The translations under genes and the position numbers were made by a program. The notes beneath the pieces are model-generated. The model did no database searches, was not told the origin of the DNA, and saw only the letters and a program-made list of their open reading frames with translations. DNA of 64,000 bases, taken from NCBI GenBank assembly GCA_010405405.1, contig MU004238.1, forward strand, positions 569,530 to 633,529, in the 5' to 3' direction. Source of the stretch: Microthyrium microscopicum (Eukaryota; Ascomycota; Dothideomycetes; Microthyriales; Microthyriaceae). Below, piece after piece: positions 51,201 through 61,904 of the stretch (its first letter is position 1; the number at the start of each line of letters is the position of its first letter).

Positions 51201-54200
51201 ATGGCCCCTAAACATCGCGATGGCGACGTCGTCGCGTCCGTACGTGTCCAGACTGTCCAAATCTCGAGATCGCTAGCTCACTCAATCGACTATAGTTCAA
51301 TGGCAAATGGATAACATACGCACATACTGCGGTAGCCTATGGTTGGTACATTCAATCTTCCCGCAGACATCGAAACTGATAGTTATATAGCTGCCTTTCT
51401 CTCCGCTTTGATAGTGGGATGGTAAGAGTCTTGCGAATCTACACCAGCCGAACGATTGACCAACAACTCCAGCTCTCTACATTATACCAAGATCGTCCAA
51501 AATGAATATTTCGTAAGTCGATATTGCACACAATCTACGATATCGGCTAATGGCTTTTAGGGATATCCATACGAGTGGTTTCCTTCCGTTTCTGCGACAA
51601 TTGGCGATCGATACCCCGAACGATCCTTTTTCATGGTTTTCATCGCCATGACCTCCGGTACGACTTTACGTTTCATTGCTACTATATGTGACATAACAGC
51701 TTACAATTGAAAAGGGCCAAGATTCGCGCTCGTGGCCATGTGGTATTTCATGGAATCTCGACCAAACTCGAAATCATCACTTCCAGCCTGGGTCGCAGGC
51801 ACTGGGCTCTTTCGTACATTGTCCTGTGGTGGCTGGACATATGTCACATCTACCGATGATCACCACTGGCACGATATCTTTATGGTCGCATACCTAGTAG
51901 CGACCGTGCCATGGACTGTGGGATGCCTGGCTATCAGCCCCCCAAACCCAATCGCGCTTAAATGGCGAAGGAGATTCGGAGCAGGATTCTTCATTGCTCT
52001 CATTCCTCTGACTTATTACTTTCTTCAGCACAAAATCCACCACGTGGCAGGCGGTCAGTATCAGTGTTCCAAGTCAAATCAGTTTTTCTAACAGAAATCG
52101 TAGCCTATACTAAGTATGCTCTGTTCGAATGGGCTGTAGTATTGATTGACGTTGGCTTCGATGCTACTACTATGTATGATTTCTCAGGCTTTGAGATCGT
52201 GCTCAGAGATGTCAAAGGAGTCACACGAGGGTATGTGCCATACCTTCCCCAGTAAATAGGCTATCATAGTCAATGAATGAATGAATCTAAATTTTCAAAT
52301 AGTTCTGATACTCAGTTTGATGCCGTTCTCGAGAAACAGTAAGTCCAGTGTCAAGATCAACCTCAGGTATAATTCTAATATCTTCCAGAAAGGACAGAGA
52401 TCTGGCAAATGTCATGACTACAGGGCTTTCATGGGCCGCTGCTTTCGATATGTCTGCCGACGTTTATCTCGGAGTAAGATCTGCGCTGAAAGACATGAGG
52501 CGATCACTAACATCCTATAGTTTACATTCTGGACGATGCTGACTTCTCTGGGAGTCTGTGTTTGGTGTATGAACTACTCTCTTCTTCAAAGCGGCATTCG
52601 CTAAACATCTACAGACTTTCCACTCTGGCACATGGGCCTTTCTGGCTATGAAGTGATCATTATGACAACAATAGCGCCATCTATTATGGCCATCCCATCG
52701 TTGCGAACACTTGTCGCTCGCCACAGCTACATATTCCACTTCTTATCAATGTCTGGAATAGCAGCATACCTTGTGCAAGACCCGGCTAATCGCCTCTTCA
52801 CTGTTGGTTTTGCAGTGTCTATGAGCTGTCTCGCTTGGGCAGGCACTTTCTATGCCGAGAAAACGCAGCCACAACGCCTTGAGTCACGGATTTTGGGGTT
52901 CGGTCTCGGCCTTATCCTCTCTACCGTTGCCAAGTTTGCCTTCTACACCAACAACCCCTTGTGGGCCATTATGCATGCTGAAAACGGAGGCTGGAACGGC
53001 ACTGGTCTCGTACTCGGCGTATTAGCAGCCATTCGATCTACAAGACAATCATCTTCTCGACGAGGAGATTCAGCTCTCTCTTACAAGCCCAAGGGATCCT
53101 CTATATTCGCCACATTAGGTCTCGGTGCAATGTTCTTTGCGATGCACTCTTTGCTGTCTGACTCGAGTACCATGATTCTATGGGTATGGTCAGGCTGGCC
53201 AGCAAACGGTCCCCTGGCGGTTCCTCATGGCGCCTATACTATCACTTGTATGGGTGTAGGTCTTCTAGCTGGAGTCATCGCTCCCAATTTCTCAAAGAGC
53301 TGGACCTTTTATGGCATTGGAGTCACTGGAGCTGCCATGTTGACTCTCAAAGAAGACTGGACCGGTTTCTATGGAGGTTTGGCCTTGGCTACATACATCA
53401 TGGGTGTTGCGCCTGCTTTGATATCCTCTGCGGTTCTACATTCCCCAGCACTAGTATTTGGCCTAGGCTTCATGATCTACAACCTCTTTGTCCTAGCTCA
53501 CGTTTGGACGACAGCATATGCCTTTGTTCCAGGTGGTCCTCTTCTACGAGAGCACACAGACTATGTCATGACAGCCATGATGTTGTGCATAGGCGCTGGT
53601 GTATACTCTGCTCAAGCATCGGCCATCTCCACACCCTCAAAGTTCAGTGCAACAAAGGCCAGTCCCGCCGCAAAGCGCTCTAGATCGTACTATATCTATA
53701 TGCTCATCGTATTGGAGATGCTTGCAGTATCGACCGCATATCTCCGCTTCCCATCCTATGACTACAAGCCTTATCATCCAGAGGAGAAGTCCATCACCGC
53801 AGGAATTTGGACCATCCACTTCTCCATCGACAATGACATGTGGTCTTCAGAACGCCGTATGCGCGATGCCATTCGCGATCTGGAACTCGATGTCGTTGGC
53901 CTTTTAGAGTCTGATCTCCAACACATCATCATGGGCAATCGCGACTTCACCCAATATCTCGCTGAAGATCTCGGCATGTACGTCGACTTTGGCCCCGGTC
54001 CCAACAAACACACCTGGGGTGCTGCATTACTCTCCAAGTTCCCCATCGTCAATTCAACACATCATCTCCTGCCCAGCCCAGTCGGTGAACTGGCGCCTGC
54101 CATTCACGCGACTCTTGATTGCTATGGCGAACTTGTCGACGTCTTTGTTTTCCATTCCGGTCAAGAAGAAGATATCGAAGATCGTCGTCTTCAATCAGAG

Positions 54201-54640
54201 TACCTCTCAAAGCTAATGGGCACCGTCACCAACCGCCCCGCAATTTTGCTCAGTTATCTCGTCACCAAACCGAAAGAGGGCAACTACAATAACTACGTCA
54301 GCGAAGAGTCTGGCATGAAAGATATCGATTCTTCCGATTGGGATCGCTGGTGCGAGTATATCTTGTACAAGGGCATTAAGCGAAGTGGTTATGCTCGTGT
54401 TAGTCGTGGAACTATTACCGATACTGAGATTCAGGTAAGATATTTCTCCCCGTTTATTTGAAGAATCAGCTAACACTTTTCTAGGTTGGAAAGTTTGTCG
54501 TCGGTCAGCCCGAGAACGGTGATCAGATGATCACTGATGGAGAGGTGCCAGAAGGACTTAAATTCCCGGCCATGTTCCATGGTGAGGGTGTGAGAGGACA
54601 TCAGTATCATGTTTTTGATGCGCCTAGATATTACCAGTGA
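51201..54640 (+). CDS. CWH43: GPI-anchor lipid remodelling protein Cwh43 (12 exons)
   Basis: Cwh43 replaces the diacylglycerol of GPI anchors with ceramide in the ER. Exons: 51201-51239, 51296-51341, 51391-51421, 51473-51512, 51561-51657, 51715-52053, 52104-52230, 52303-52338, 52389-52473, 52521-52566, 52615-54434, 54485-54640. They total 953 codons plus stop, the same length as the yeast protein. The N-terminal PGAP2/Frag1-like half starts [15 protein letters not shown] and runs through [21 protein letters not shown] and [13 protein letters not shown]; further membrane segments make up to about 19 in all. The C-terminal lumenal part is an endonuclease/exonuclease/phosphatase-like domain ([49 protein letters not shown]). 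Ten of the eleven introns are packed into the first 1.4 kb. The intron before exon 11 uses GTATGA, which restores VWYFPLWHMG. Confidence 0.95.
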
Positions 54641-54875
54641 TGAGGATTATATATTGGAGTTTGGCGGGTGAAGGAGACTGTAAATGTAGTTCATAATTTA
54701 TTTTGTATACGCTAAATGCTAGAGATTCGTCAGCTTGATGTAAAAAATCACCAGGTGTCACCGGATCAAGGGAGCAAGATCAATCAATATTAAATAGAAT
54801 ACAATTTAACAGCTAAGGTATAATGCAAGTAACGAAAGCCAACGCAAACCAGCCGCCTGTATCTCAGAACGGTAA

Positions 54876-55733
54876 CTAACCACGGCCCCATCCGCTCTTC
54901 TTCTTCTTCGATGTCGTGCGATCTGAAGGACGGTCTGATTGGCGCGCAGGAGCCATCTCCACATCCTCCTGTCGTCCGCGGCCACTATGCGCTCTCGATG
55001 GCCTGGAAGGCTCGTGGTAGATGTCATTGTCGTAGCCTGGTGGAGGAGTATTGAAGTCGCGATCTCGTTCATCATACTCCTCATAGACAGTGGCCGGTGC
55101 AAGGGCCTTGTAGTTGGTGCCGCTCGTCCGTCTGTACTCCCTCTCCGCCTTCTTCGTCTCTTCATCCTTATACTTGCGGTCCAAATGCTGTTCGAGTAAC
55201 CGACAATTCTGCGTGTTCGCTTTAATGCTCGCATCCAGCAAATCACCCGCAATAGGTACAAGACCGATGATGAAATCGATGAATATCCAAAACAACATCT
55301 TCATCTTCACGCTGCTGTCAAGTCCTCCTTTGACTTTGCAGCACTGCCGAAACAGGCTCATGGCCATGACGAGGTCGACAACATCGCCTATTTCGGGAAC
55401 TAGACCTATGACGGAGGACCAGCCGAAGCGGATGCCCATGAAGTTGAAGAGGGCCATGTCGAGACGGTAAGCGCGCTTGCGGACTTTGGCGAGAATGAGG
55501 GCGTCTTGTTCGGGGATGTAGGCTGGGATGAGCTTTTTGTGTTTCTTCATTTTGCCGCGATTGTCGGGGCGCATTTCGAAGAGGGGATCCTAGAGATTGT
55601 TAGTGAAATCGTTTATTGACAATTTGAGGGTGAGAAAGCTTACGTAGTCACCAGCGACTTTCTTGCCAGAGTATTTCTTGAACTCTGAGCCGAGCATTTT
55701 CTTGCCGACCATGGTTGCGACTTTGGAAGCCAT
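54876..55733 (-). CDS. DUF4112-domain protein
   Basis: Two exons (55644-55733, 54876-55589) give 267 residues. The short first exon codes MASKVATMVGKKMLGSEFKKYSGK-type basic sequence. The DUF4112 core lies at about 65-160 and has two hydrophobic helices with mirrored Gly-Leu-Val-Pro turns: SSVIGLVPEIGDVVDLVMAM and FIDFIIGLVPIAGDLLDASI. These probably form a hairpin in or on a membrane. The rest is charged and disordered, ending KKKKSGWGRG. The biochemical role of DUF4112 is not known. The gene converges on CWH43 with 235 bp between stops. Confidence 0.88.
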
Positions 55734-57073
55734 GATGACGAAAAGAATTGAGGAGTGAAATTAAGTGTGCAGGTTTAAGAATTGGGGATGGAGGATAACA
55801 GGTCAACTGTTATTTATTAGACGGCAGGTCGTCAATGCCCCAGAGAAGGACAATGGTAGATGGCGCGAGACTGGGACAGAAATAGGAAGGCTAGAGGTGG
55901 TTGGTTGAATGTCGCAACTGCTGAAACAAGACAGCGCTTCAGACTTTCGTCAATCGTAAGGCTGATGGTTATGATTGTAGAAAGTTTGTAGAAGCCAGCG
56001 TCTGGTTCAACAAAATTAGGGAACAAGGGACAGATTTAAAGAAATTTAGAAGAACGAAAAGTGAAGAAGAAGAAGTTCCTTGATTGTAGAGCATTAGCAC
56101 GCGGTCATGCAGCAGTCGTTCTGCAGTTGAACAAACGCGCCAACGCGGAGAATGTGCCAACAGACGTCATGCTTCTTAAATGTTCCCTACAAAAGCTGGC
56201 CAGACTGCCTTTTCCAAGCCTTCACTGCCCCAATCATGCTGCCAAGCTCGCCTCTTGTTTCTAACCGGGTGGCGTAAACAAAATGAAAAACTCAAATATC
56301 ACTTGCATGGCGGTACGTGTATGTATTGTTGGAGCTGTGTTGGTACAAATGGATGCTGTTTACAAGTATGGTTTGAGATTGCAAGGGAACCGGGGCATCA
56401 TGTAGCGCCTACCGCTCAGCTCGTTCTTCATTAGTAACAGGTGAATTTGAGTAGCAACATACGAATTGAGTGAAATATGCAATGCGAACCGCTACCAGGC
56501 AACCATCCTGAGTAGAGTTGAGTCGAGTATGAGTCGAGTAGAGCAGAGTAGTAAAGTTGAATCGAGTAGAGCTGCACAGAGTCGTGCTGGATTCATGCAG
56601 CGAGAGATCAGCTGTGGCACTGAGGCTGTGCATTTAGATCTCTGTGGCTGTGCAGATCAAACTTTACAGGGCTCTGATTGGTTGAAACTGACGCATGGAG
56701 CCACGCTAGCCAAGACTTGACCCGTGGGACTATCGCGCTTCAACCTCCAACAAGCAATCCTGCAGTTAGTCGCTGAATCCGCTACCACCAGCCAGACTTT
56801 TCACCTTCCATACCTTCATAGTCACTCCCCATCGTTCGACTGCCACAGCAACAAACCGCCCGCTTCCTTCTTCTTGTCCAACTTCTTCCATTCGAATCCT
56901 TTGACTCCCATCATTGCCTACTCCACAGGCGCTGCCTATCTGCCACCTCGACTTGCCTCTTCCCCCGCCTCCTCGCGCCCACGACTAAGACGCGCACAAC
57001 CTTTATAGCACACTCTAGAACATTTCCTTTCGACGAATGGAACTACGACTTGCCATAATACCACATCGATATA
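55734..57073. other. Divergent upstream region of DUF4112 and DCP2 genes
   Basis: About 1.3 kb without a supported gene. It contains a GAGTC/GAGTA microsatellite-like block (56510-56585) and a CT-rich DCP2 leader (56770-57073). An ATG at 57037 opens a 20-codon frame that overlaps the DCP2 start out of frame. Confidence 0.5.
56510..56585. repeat. GAGTC/GAGTA pentamer-rich degenerate repeat
   Basis: About 75 bp built from GAGTAGAGTTGAGTCGAGTA-type words, in which GAGT recurs every 5 or 10 bases with point changes. It looks like an old pentanucleotide microsatellite. It lies about 500 bp upstream of DCP2, outside any CDS. Confidence 0.6.
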
Positions 57074-59659
57074 ATGGCAAAACCTCCTATGCAATTAGTT
57101 GACTGGCTCGACGACATCTGCGTGCGCTTCATTATCAACCTCCCTAAAGAAGAACTCGAAAGCGTAGAACGGATTATATTTCAGATCGAGGAAGGACATT
57201 GGTACTATGAAGACTTCATCCGACCCCTCGACCCTACTCTCCCCTCCATCGGCCTCAAGCAATTCTGCTCCCACATATTCAACCATTGTCCACTTCTCCA
57301 AGGTTTCTCACATTTCTACACTGTTGCCTATGAGCAATTCTCCGCCTATAAATCACGAGTTCCCGTCCGCGGCGCAATCATGCTGAATGATAACATGACT
57401 CATGCTGTATTGGTCAAAGGATGGAAAAACTCGGCCAAGTGGAGCTTTCCTCGAGGCAAGATCAATAAGGAGGAAAGCGATTTCGATTGCGCGGTACGCG
57501 AGGTGTACGAAGAGACCGGTTATGACATTCAAGCAGCTGGTCTTGCCAGCGATCCGGAGAGCGCATTTCGAATCGACAGAACACTTCGCGAGCAGCAGAT
57601 ATGTCTTTTCGTCTTTCGAGGCGTACCCATGGATACATATTTTGAGCCACGGACGCGGAAAGAAATCAGCAAGATAGATTGGTACAAGATCTCCGATTTA
57701 CCTGGAAGCAAAACCAATCAGCAAAACGCCGACGGAACCATCAAAGGAAACCAATTCTACATGGTGACTCCTTTTGTGAACAACCTGAAGAAATGGATCA
57801 AGGAGCAACGTCAACTTGATCGAAGAAACAATGGACTAAATGCGCCAGAGCCAGTATTTGTAGAGGACAGTGGAGTTGGGACAGACATGGAAGCCATGCT
57901 ACCTGAAGTCGCTGAAAATCACAATTCGGAAGCTAGACACTTTCAGTCACTGATATCGCGACTCGATCACTCAACCCAGGTCCCAGCGGAGCCAGAGCTA
58001 TCCACCGATAATAGTCTGACCCAGACGGATGCTTTAGCCAGTCATCTGAAGAAACTCTTGAACGTGGGCTCTAGCGAAGTAATCACTGCTCCAGTAGCAG
58101 AAGCTCCGAACACTCAGATTCCTGTTCCTAGAGGGTCGCTCATGTCTCTATTGCAACCACAAAATTCCGTACCACCCCATACTCCTTTTGAGCAGATCGA
58201 ATCGTCTCCAGGACAGGCTCGAACACCGCATCATGTTCATGCTGGTCTTCATAACGTTGATACCACAGCTCCACCACCAATGTTCGAATTTCCTTCAGTG
58301 ATGCCAAATCCTCCTCCATACGCCTCAAACCAATTCGCGCACACCTCTACACCACGCCATTATGAACCATCGCCGCTTCAGCCACCTCAACAGCCATTTT
58401 ACGGACAGCTTCAGATGGTAAATGAAGCATCGAGGGTGCCAAATCCTACGTCCCACCCCCAGCCAGGACAACTTCCAACTGTGTCAGCGTCGCATGCCTC
58501 GCAGGCATATAACGGAGCTGCTCCTCCAGCCTCGAGTCTTCCTATGCCAAGGCTCACGGCGCATTCTCTTAATCTTCTCAACGCTTTCAAAGGGCCTGCC
58601 TCGACGCCCGATCCATCAACCCATGGCCAACCCTCTCAAATGGGTCCTCCTCCTATAATACCCTTTCGACAAGTCAAGAACGAGCCAGAAACCCTATTGA
58701 GCATTCTAGGAGTGTTTCCGAAAGAACCATCGATCGACATGCGATCCGAGTTGGATGCTGAGCGATCTCCCGCAGCACAAATCAATCCCTTCAATCCCAA
58801 AGCGGCTCAGGCCAACAAGCTCCTGGATATCTTCCGATCGTCGAAGGGCCCATCACCATCAGAAGTTGGCTCAGACAATCTACCGGCAGAACTTGCGCCA
58901 CCAGTCGCGGAGTTATCTGCTGGAACTCCTCTCAACACGCTGTCGCAGAACCCACTTGCCGGGGCTCATGTGTCGCAAGCTCAGAACATCACTTTAAGAA
59001 CCAATCTGCAAACTATAACGACTCATGATTTGACGTCGGCAACTGTTTCTGGCCCTTTGAATGCGCCGAATTTCGAGACTATGGCACGCACTAAGCCTGT
59101 AGAGCTAGGGAATGGCATGGAAAAGGCGACGACACCCGTGCCGGTCCATACTGTCGCTCCGGGCATGCCTTTAGAAGCTCCTCAAGCGATTCATGCTACC
59201 ACAATCCTCCAGCGGCAAATCACCCCAGCCAATATTGCTATGGCCCCTCCGCCTCTGCCTCAGAATGGTTCCATGCAGATGCCAGCGTCATTTGACCGAC
59301 GTGGAACCCAGCAGGCAGACCAGAAGTCAGCGCTCATGTCGTTGTTCAAGCCTGCCGCAGGAGTGAACATGAACCAAAGCTCCAATACCGGTGGCGTTGC
59401 ACTAGACCACCAGCGACGACATTCGCAGAACAGCCCACCTGTGAGCCCACTTCCGAGTCGTCGTGTTCCTGTAAAGGCGCAGTATGCGCCTCCATATATC
59501 AGTCAGACACCCTCAGCGATTTCAATGCCACGAAGCCGTGTGAGCAGCTTTGCGGATGAGACAGCTCGGGCAAGTGCAAGCCCGAAGAGTCCGATTACAC
59601 CTGTGGAAAAGAAATTTTTGTTTCAATTTCTGGAAGATGTAGCGAAGGGAGGGAAATGA
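57074..59659 (+). CDS. DCP2: mRNA decapping enzyme Dcp2 (Nudix hydrolase)
   Basis: Dcp2 removes the 5' cap (releasing m7GDP) to commit mRNA to decay, in P-bodies with Dcp1, Edc3, Pat1 and Lsm proteins. A single exon gives 861 residues. The N-terminal regulatory domain (Box A) is clear (MQLVDWLDDICVRFIINLPKEE, with the YYEDFIRP hinge). The Nudix box spans G128-Y150 and fits Gx5Ex7REUxEExGU exactly, with catalytic E146 and E147. Box B follows (FYMVTPFVNNLKKWIKEQ). The 600-residue tail is disordered, Pro/Gln/Ser-rich, and carries several short helical leucine-rich motifs like those that bind Edc3 or Pat1 in yeast: ALASHLKKLLNV, SLMSLLQPQ, LNLLNAFKG, NKLLDIFRSSKG, SALMSLFKP and KFLFQFLEDV at the very end. 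Confidence 0.96.
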   Translation: MAKPPMQLVDWLDDICVRFIINLPKEELESVERIIFQIEEGHWYYEDFIRPLDPTLPSIGLKQFCSHIFNHCPLLQGFSHFYTVAYEQFSAYKSRVPVRGAIMLNDNMTHAVLVKGWKNSAKWSFPRGKINKEESDFDCAVREVYEETGYDIQAAGLASDPESAFRIDRTLREQQICLFVFRGVPMDTYFEPRTRKEISKIDWYKISDLPGSKTNQQNADGTIKGNQFYMVTPFVNNLKKWIKEQRQLDRRNNGLNAPEPVFVEDSGVGTDMEAMLPEVAENHNSEARHFQSLISRLDHSTQVPAEPELSTDNSLTQTDALASHLKKLLNVGSSEVITAPVAEAPNTQIPVPRGSLMSLLQPQNSVPPHTPFEQIESSPGQARTPHHVHAGLHNVDTTAPPPMFEFPSVMPNPPPYASNQFAHTSTPRHYEPSPLQPPQQPFYGQLQMVNEASRVPNPTSHPQPGQLPTVSASHASQAYNGAAPPASSLPMPRLTAHSLNLLNAFKGPASTPDPSTHGQPSQMGPPPIIPFRQVKNEPETLLSILGVFPKEPSIDMRSELDAERSPAAQINPFNPKAAQANKLLDIFRSSKGPSPSEVGSDNLPAELAPPVAELSAGTPLNTLSQNPLAGAHVSQAQNITLRTNLQTITTHDLTSATVSGPLNAPNFETMARTKPVELGNGMEKATTPVPVHTVAPGMPLEAPQAIHATTILQRQITPANIAMAPPPLPQNGSMQMPASFDRRGTQQADQKSALMSLFKPAAGVNMNQSSNTGGVALDHQRRHSQNSPPVSPLPSRRVPVKAQYAPPYISQTPSAISMPRSRVSSFADETARASASPKSPITPVEKKFLFQFLEDVAKGGK

Positions 59660-60039
59660 TGAATGACGCTACGATCTATGACTGTGTTGCATCTAGCTAG
59701 GACTTGGCATTTGAAGTTGAGTTGGTATATTTATATGCCCTTGATGATCTAGCATCTGTGCTATATATCTCGTAGCAATCTAGCGTTGAACTTGCCAACA
59801 TTAACAGAGTCTATAATGTGAAGCTATTGAGAAAGTCGTACCTCGTCTACAGTCTATGGTACTCATAATCAGGTCCAGAGTTACTTAGTATGTTGGGTAA
59901 CCTAAAATAGTTGCTTGACGGATCTGACAAGGCTGACAAACATGTGATGAGGCTCTGTGCAGCTTTAAAAGACGTCAAAGCTTCCTCCTCTCCAACTTTA
60001 TGAGGCCGATCAATCTCTCCGCATCGTTCTTACAACAGT
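59660..60039. other. Intergenic: DCP2 3' flank and promoter of next gene
   Basis: About 380 bp between two plus-strand genes. The first 160 bp are AT-rich with TATATTTATATGCC, likely the DCP2 3' UTR. The final 70 bp are pyrimidine-rich before the next ATG. No gene is seen. Confidence 0.45.
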
Positions 60040-60990
60040 ATGAGTTCATCTCCATCTCCAAATCCTCCTGAATCTCCGCCGAGGAAATCCAAAGCTACAC
60101 CGAAAGCTACCTCCTCGAAATCTGCAAAACCTCCACCAAAACCATCACAAGCTCCAAAGACGTCGCAGGCTCCGTCCCCAAAGCCACCACAAGACGCAAA
60201 CGCCGAAGCTCCGCCCCCCGTCCAAGTAACGTCCGCATCAATATACTCGCATGACGATCATCAGCCTGACGATGCCGATCCAGGCCACCTAGAAGTTCCC
60301 GCCGACACGCACGATAACGACGATGATTCCGAAAACGATGATGGTTATCCGCCCATAGACGAAGATGCACCAGCGACCTCGTTACTTCCCCCGCCTAGCT
60401 TCAAGCCACTATTTTCCCTCATATCTGATCCGTTGACGAACGAAACGCACCATCCGTCTGTATACTATGTTTTCTCAGACGATGCGGATAATGAGCGAGA
60501 GGGACATGACGTCGCGACGATAGCGGCATTACGGGCACTTGATCAGAATTCACAACAAGTTGGAGATGAAGGCGGTGAGGAGTCTGAAGCAGAAGAGCGG
60601 TTTATATTGCTCGATATGGAGCCCACTGAAGGCCAGGATGAGTTGGGTTTGAAAGTACGGAATATCGCTAGTCTATCACCCGCCTGGGCTATTACTGCGG
60701 CGAATCTAAGACCTGCGCCGACGTTTGAGGAGGACGAAGAGAGTGAGTCGCTGATGCTTACGATAGAGGGATTGGAGCTGGCGGATCCTGGTTCGGGAGC
60801 TTCACATCGTAAACCTGTCGGGCGGATAAAGGAAGAAGCGGAACAGAAAGCTGCAGATCTACTACAAGAAGCCAGAAAGCGTGGAGGTGGTGGTGTAGTT
60901 GATGGACTTGGGGAGCTTTGGAGACATCTAAGCGAGGGACTGGCGGTTCTTGATAAAGTCACCGGAGATGAAGGGCCCAGAAGCTCGTGA
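60040..60990 (+). CDS. Acidic protein of unknown function
   Basis: I do not recognise this gene. A single exon codes 316 residues from an ATG after CAACAGT. Residues 1-60 are Pro/Ser/Lys-rich and basic, with repeated SKAT/KPPPKPSQ words; 65-110 are strongly acidic. From about 118 to 225 the sequence looks folded: SFKPLFSLISDPLTNETHHPSVYYVFSDD, later ERFILLDMEP and SPAWAITAANLRPAP, with phrases that look like conserved strands. Another acidic stretch follows, then a C-terminal helical segment (IKEEAEQKAADLLQEARKR; LGELWRHLSEGLAVLDKV). There is no signal peptide, membrane segment or Cys pattern. Length, frame and composition support a real gene. It converges on the flavin-reductase-like gene with 48 bp between stops. 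Confidence 0.75.
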   Translation: MSSSPSPNPPESPPRKSKATPKATSSKSAKPPPKPSQAPKTSQAPSPKPPQDANAEAPPPVQVTSASIYSHDDHQPDDADPGHLEVPADTHDNDDDSENDDGYPPIDEDAPATSLLPPPSFKPLFSLISDPLTNETHHPSVYYVFSDDADNEREGHDVATIAALRALDQNSQQVGDEGGEESEAEERFILLDMEPTEGQDELGLKVRNIASLSPAWAITAANLRPAPTFEEDEESESLMLTIEGLELADPGSGASHRKPVGRIKEEAEQKAADLLQEARKRGGGGVVDGLGELWRHLSEGLAVLDKVTGDEGPRSS

Positions 60991-61038
60991 ATGATATGAG
61001 ATCTATCTAACAAGCATAATTCATGATATCCAATCTTC

Positions 61039-61904
61039 TTAGGCCGCCGTTGCTTCACCTTCTTCCTTCTCCTTCTCCTTCCCGTCAGCCTTCTGGTCAT
61101 CACCGAACGCCGCTCTTGTTCTCTTCACACTCCCCTCCAAACCCGCCAGCAAAGCCTTATTCGTACCAGGAATGATCATCTCAAAAGCCTCTTGAATAAC
61201 CGCGTACTCATAATATCCCAATCTAGCAATCGGCTTCGTCTTCCTCACATCCAGCTTCCCATCCGTCAACGCCCATTCCGCAATATGCACACCAACTACC
61301 TTCCCAATAACAACATCTACACTCCCCATAGGCGGATTCCCCGGCAAACGTATCGTGCTATGATACTCACACTCGAAACGTACCGGACTCTTCTCCACCA
61401 TCGGTACCGCCCTCCTCTCGCCGCCCTTAAGACATGCTTTCACCAACCTCGAATCGACCGTCTGTAACCCAGTCTTCACAAACTCATCAACCCCTGGCTC
61501 CAAAAACTCTGCACTAGCATTAACTTCCTCCCGCAAATCCCAGGTCGCCAAGTTCCAGCAGAAGACGCCGGTGGACTGGGCGTTTGCGGTGCTGTCTTTG
61601 GGGATGCCTTCGTGGGTCTGGTTGGCGGCGAACATTACGTAGGGGGGATCGTAGGTTAGGTTGTTGAATTGGCTGTATGGGGCGAGGTTGGGGATGCCGG
61701 TTGTGGAGAGCGTGGAGATCCAGCCGATGGGACGGGGGATTACGCAGGCCTAGGGATGTTGGTATGAGAATAAGGGTGGGGAGTTAGAAGGATATGGGAA
61801 GAAGGAAGAGCATGAAAGGTGTGTTCTGGGTATGGGGGGAGGTATACTTTGAATGGATCGTAGGGAAGACCATGATCTGTTTTGTTTGGCTCGTAGAATA
61901 CCAT
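61039..61904 (-). CDS. Flavin-reductase-like (FMN-binding split-barrel) protein
   Basis: Two exons (61848-61904, 61039-61749) give 255 residues. The protein shows the flavin-reductase-like signature: ACVIPRPIGWISTLSTTGIPNLAPYSQFNNLTYDPPYVMFA (given in part: PRPIGWIST and NLAPYSQFNNL), then STGVFCWNLATWDLREEVNA, ECEYHSTIRLPG, VVIGKVVGVHIAEWAL. This family binds FMN and includes DIM6/NTAB-type oxidoreductases; substrate and partner are unknown. The last 30 residues are a charged Lys/Glu tail (DGKEKEKEEGEATAA). The intron (61848 side GTATAC donor, CCCTAG acceptor) is needed, since the family core starts in exon 2 while MVFYEPNKTDHGLPYDPFK is a typical beginning. Confidence 0.88.
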
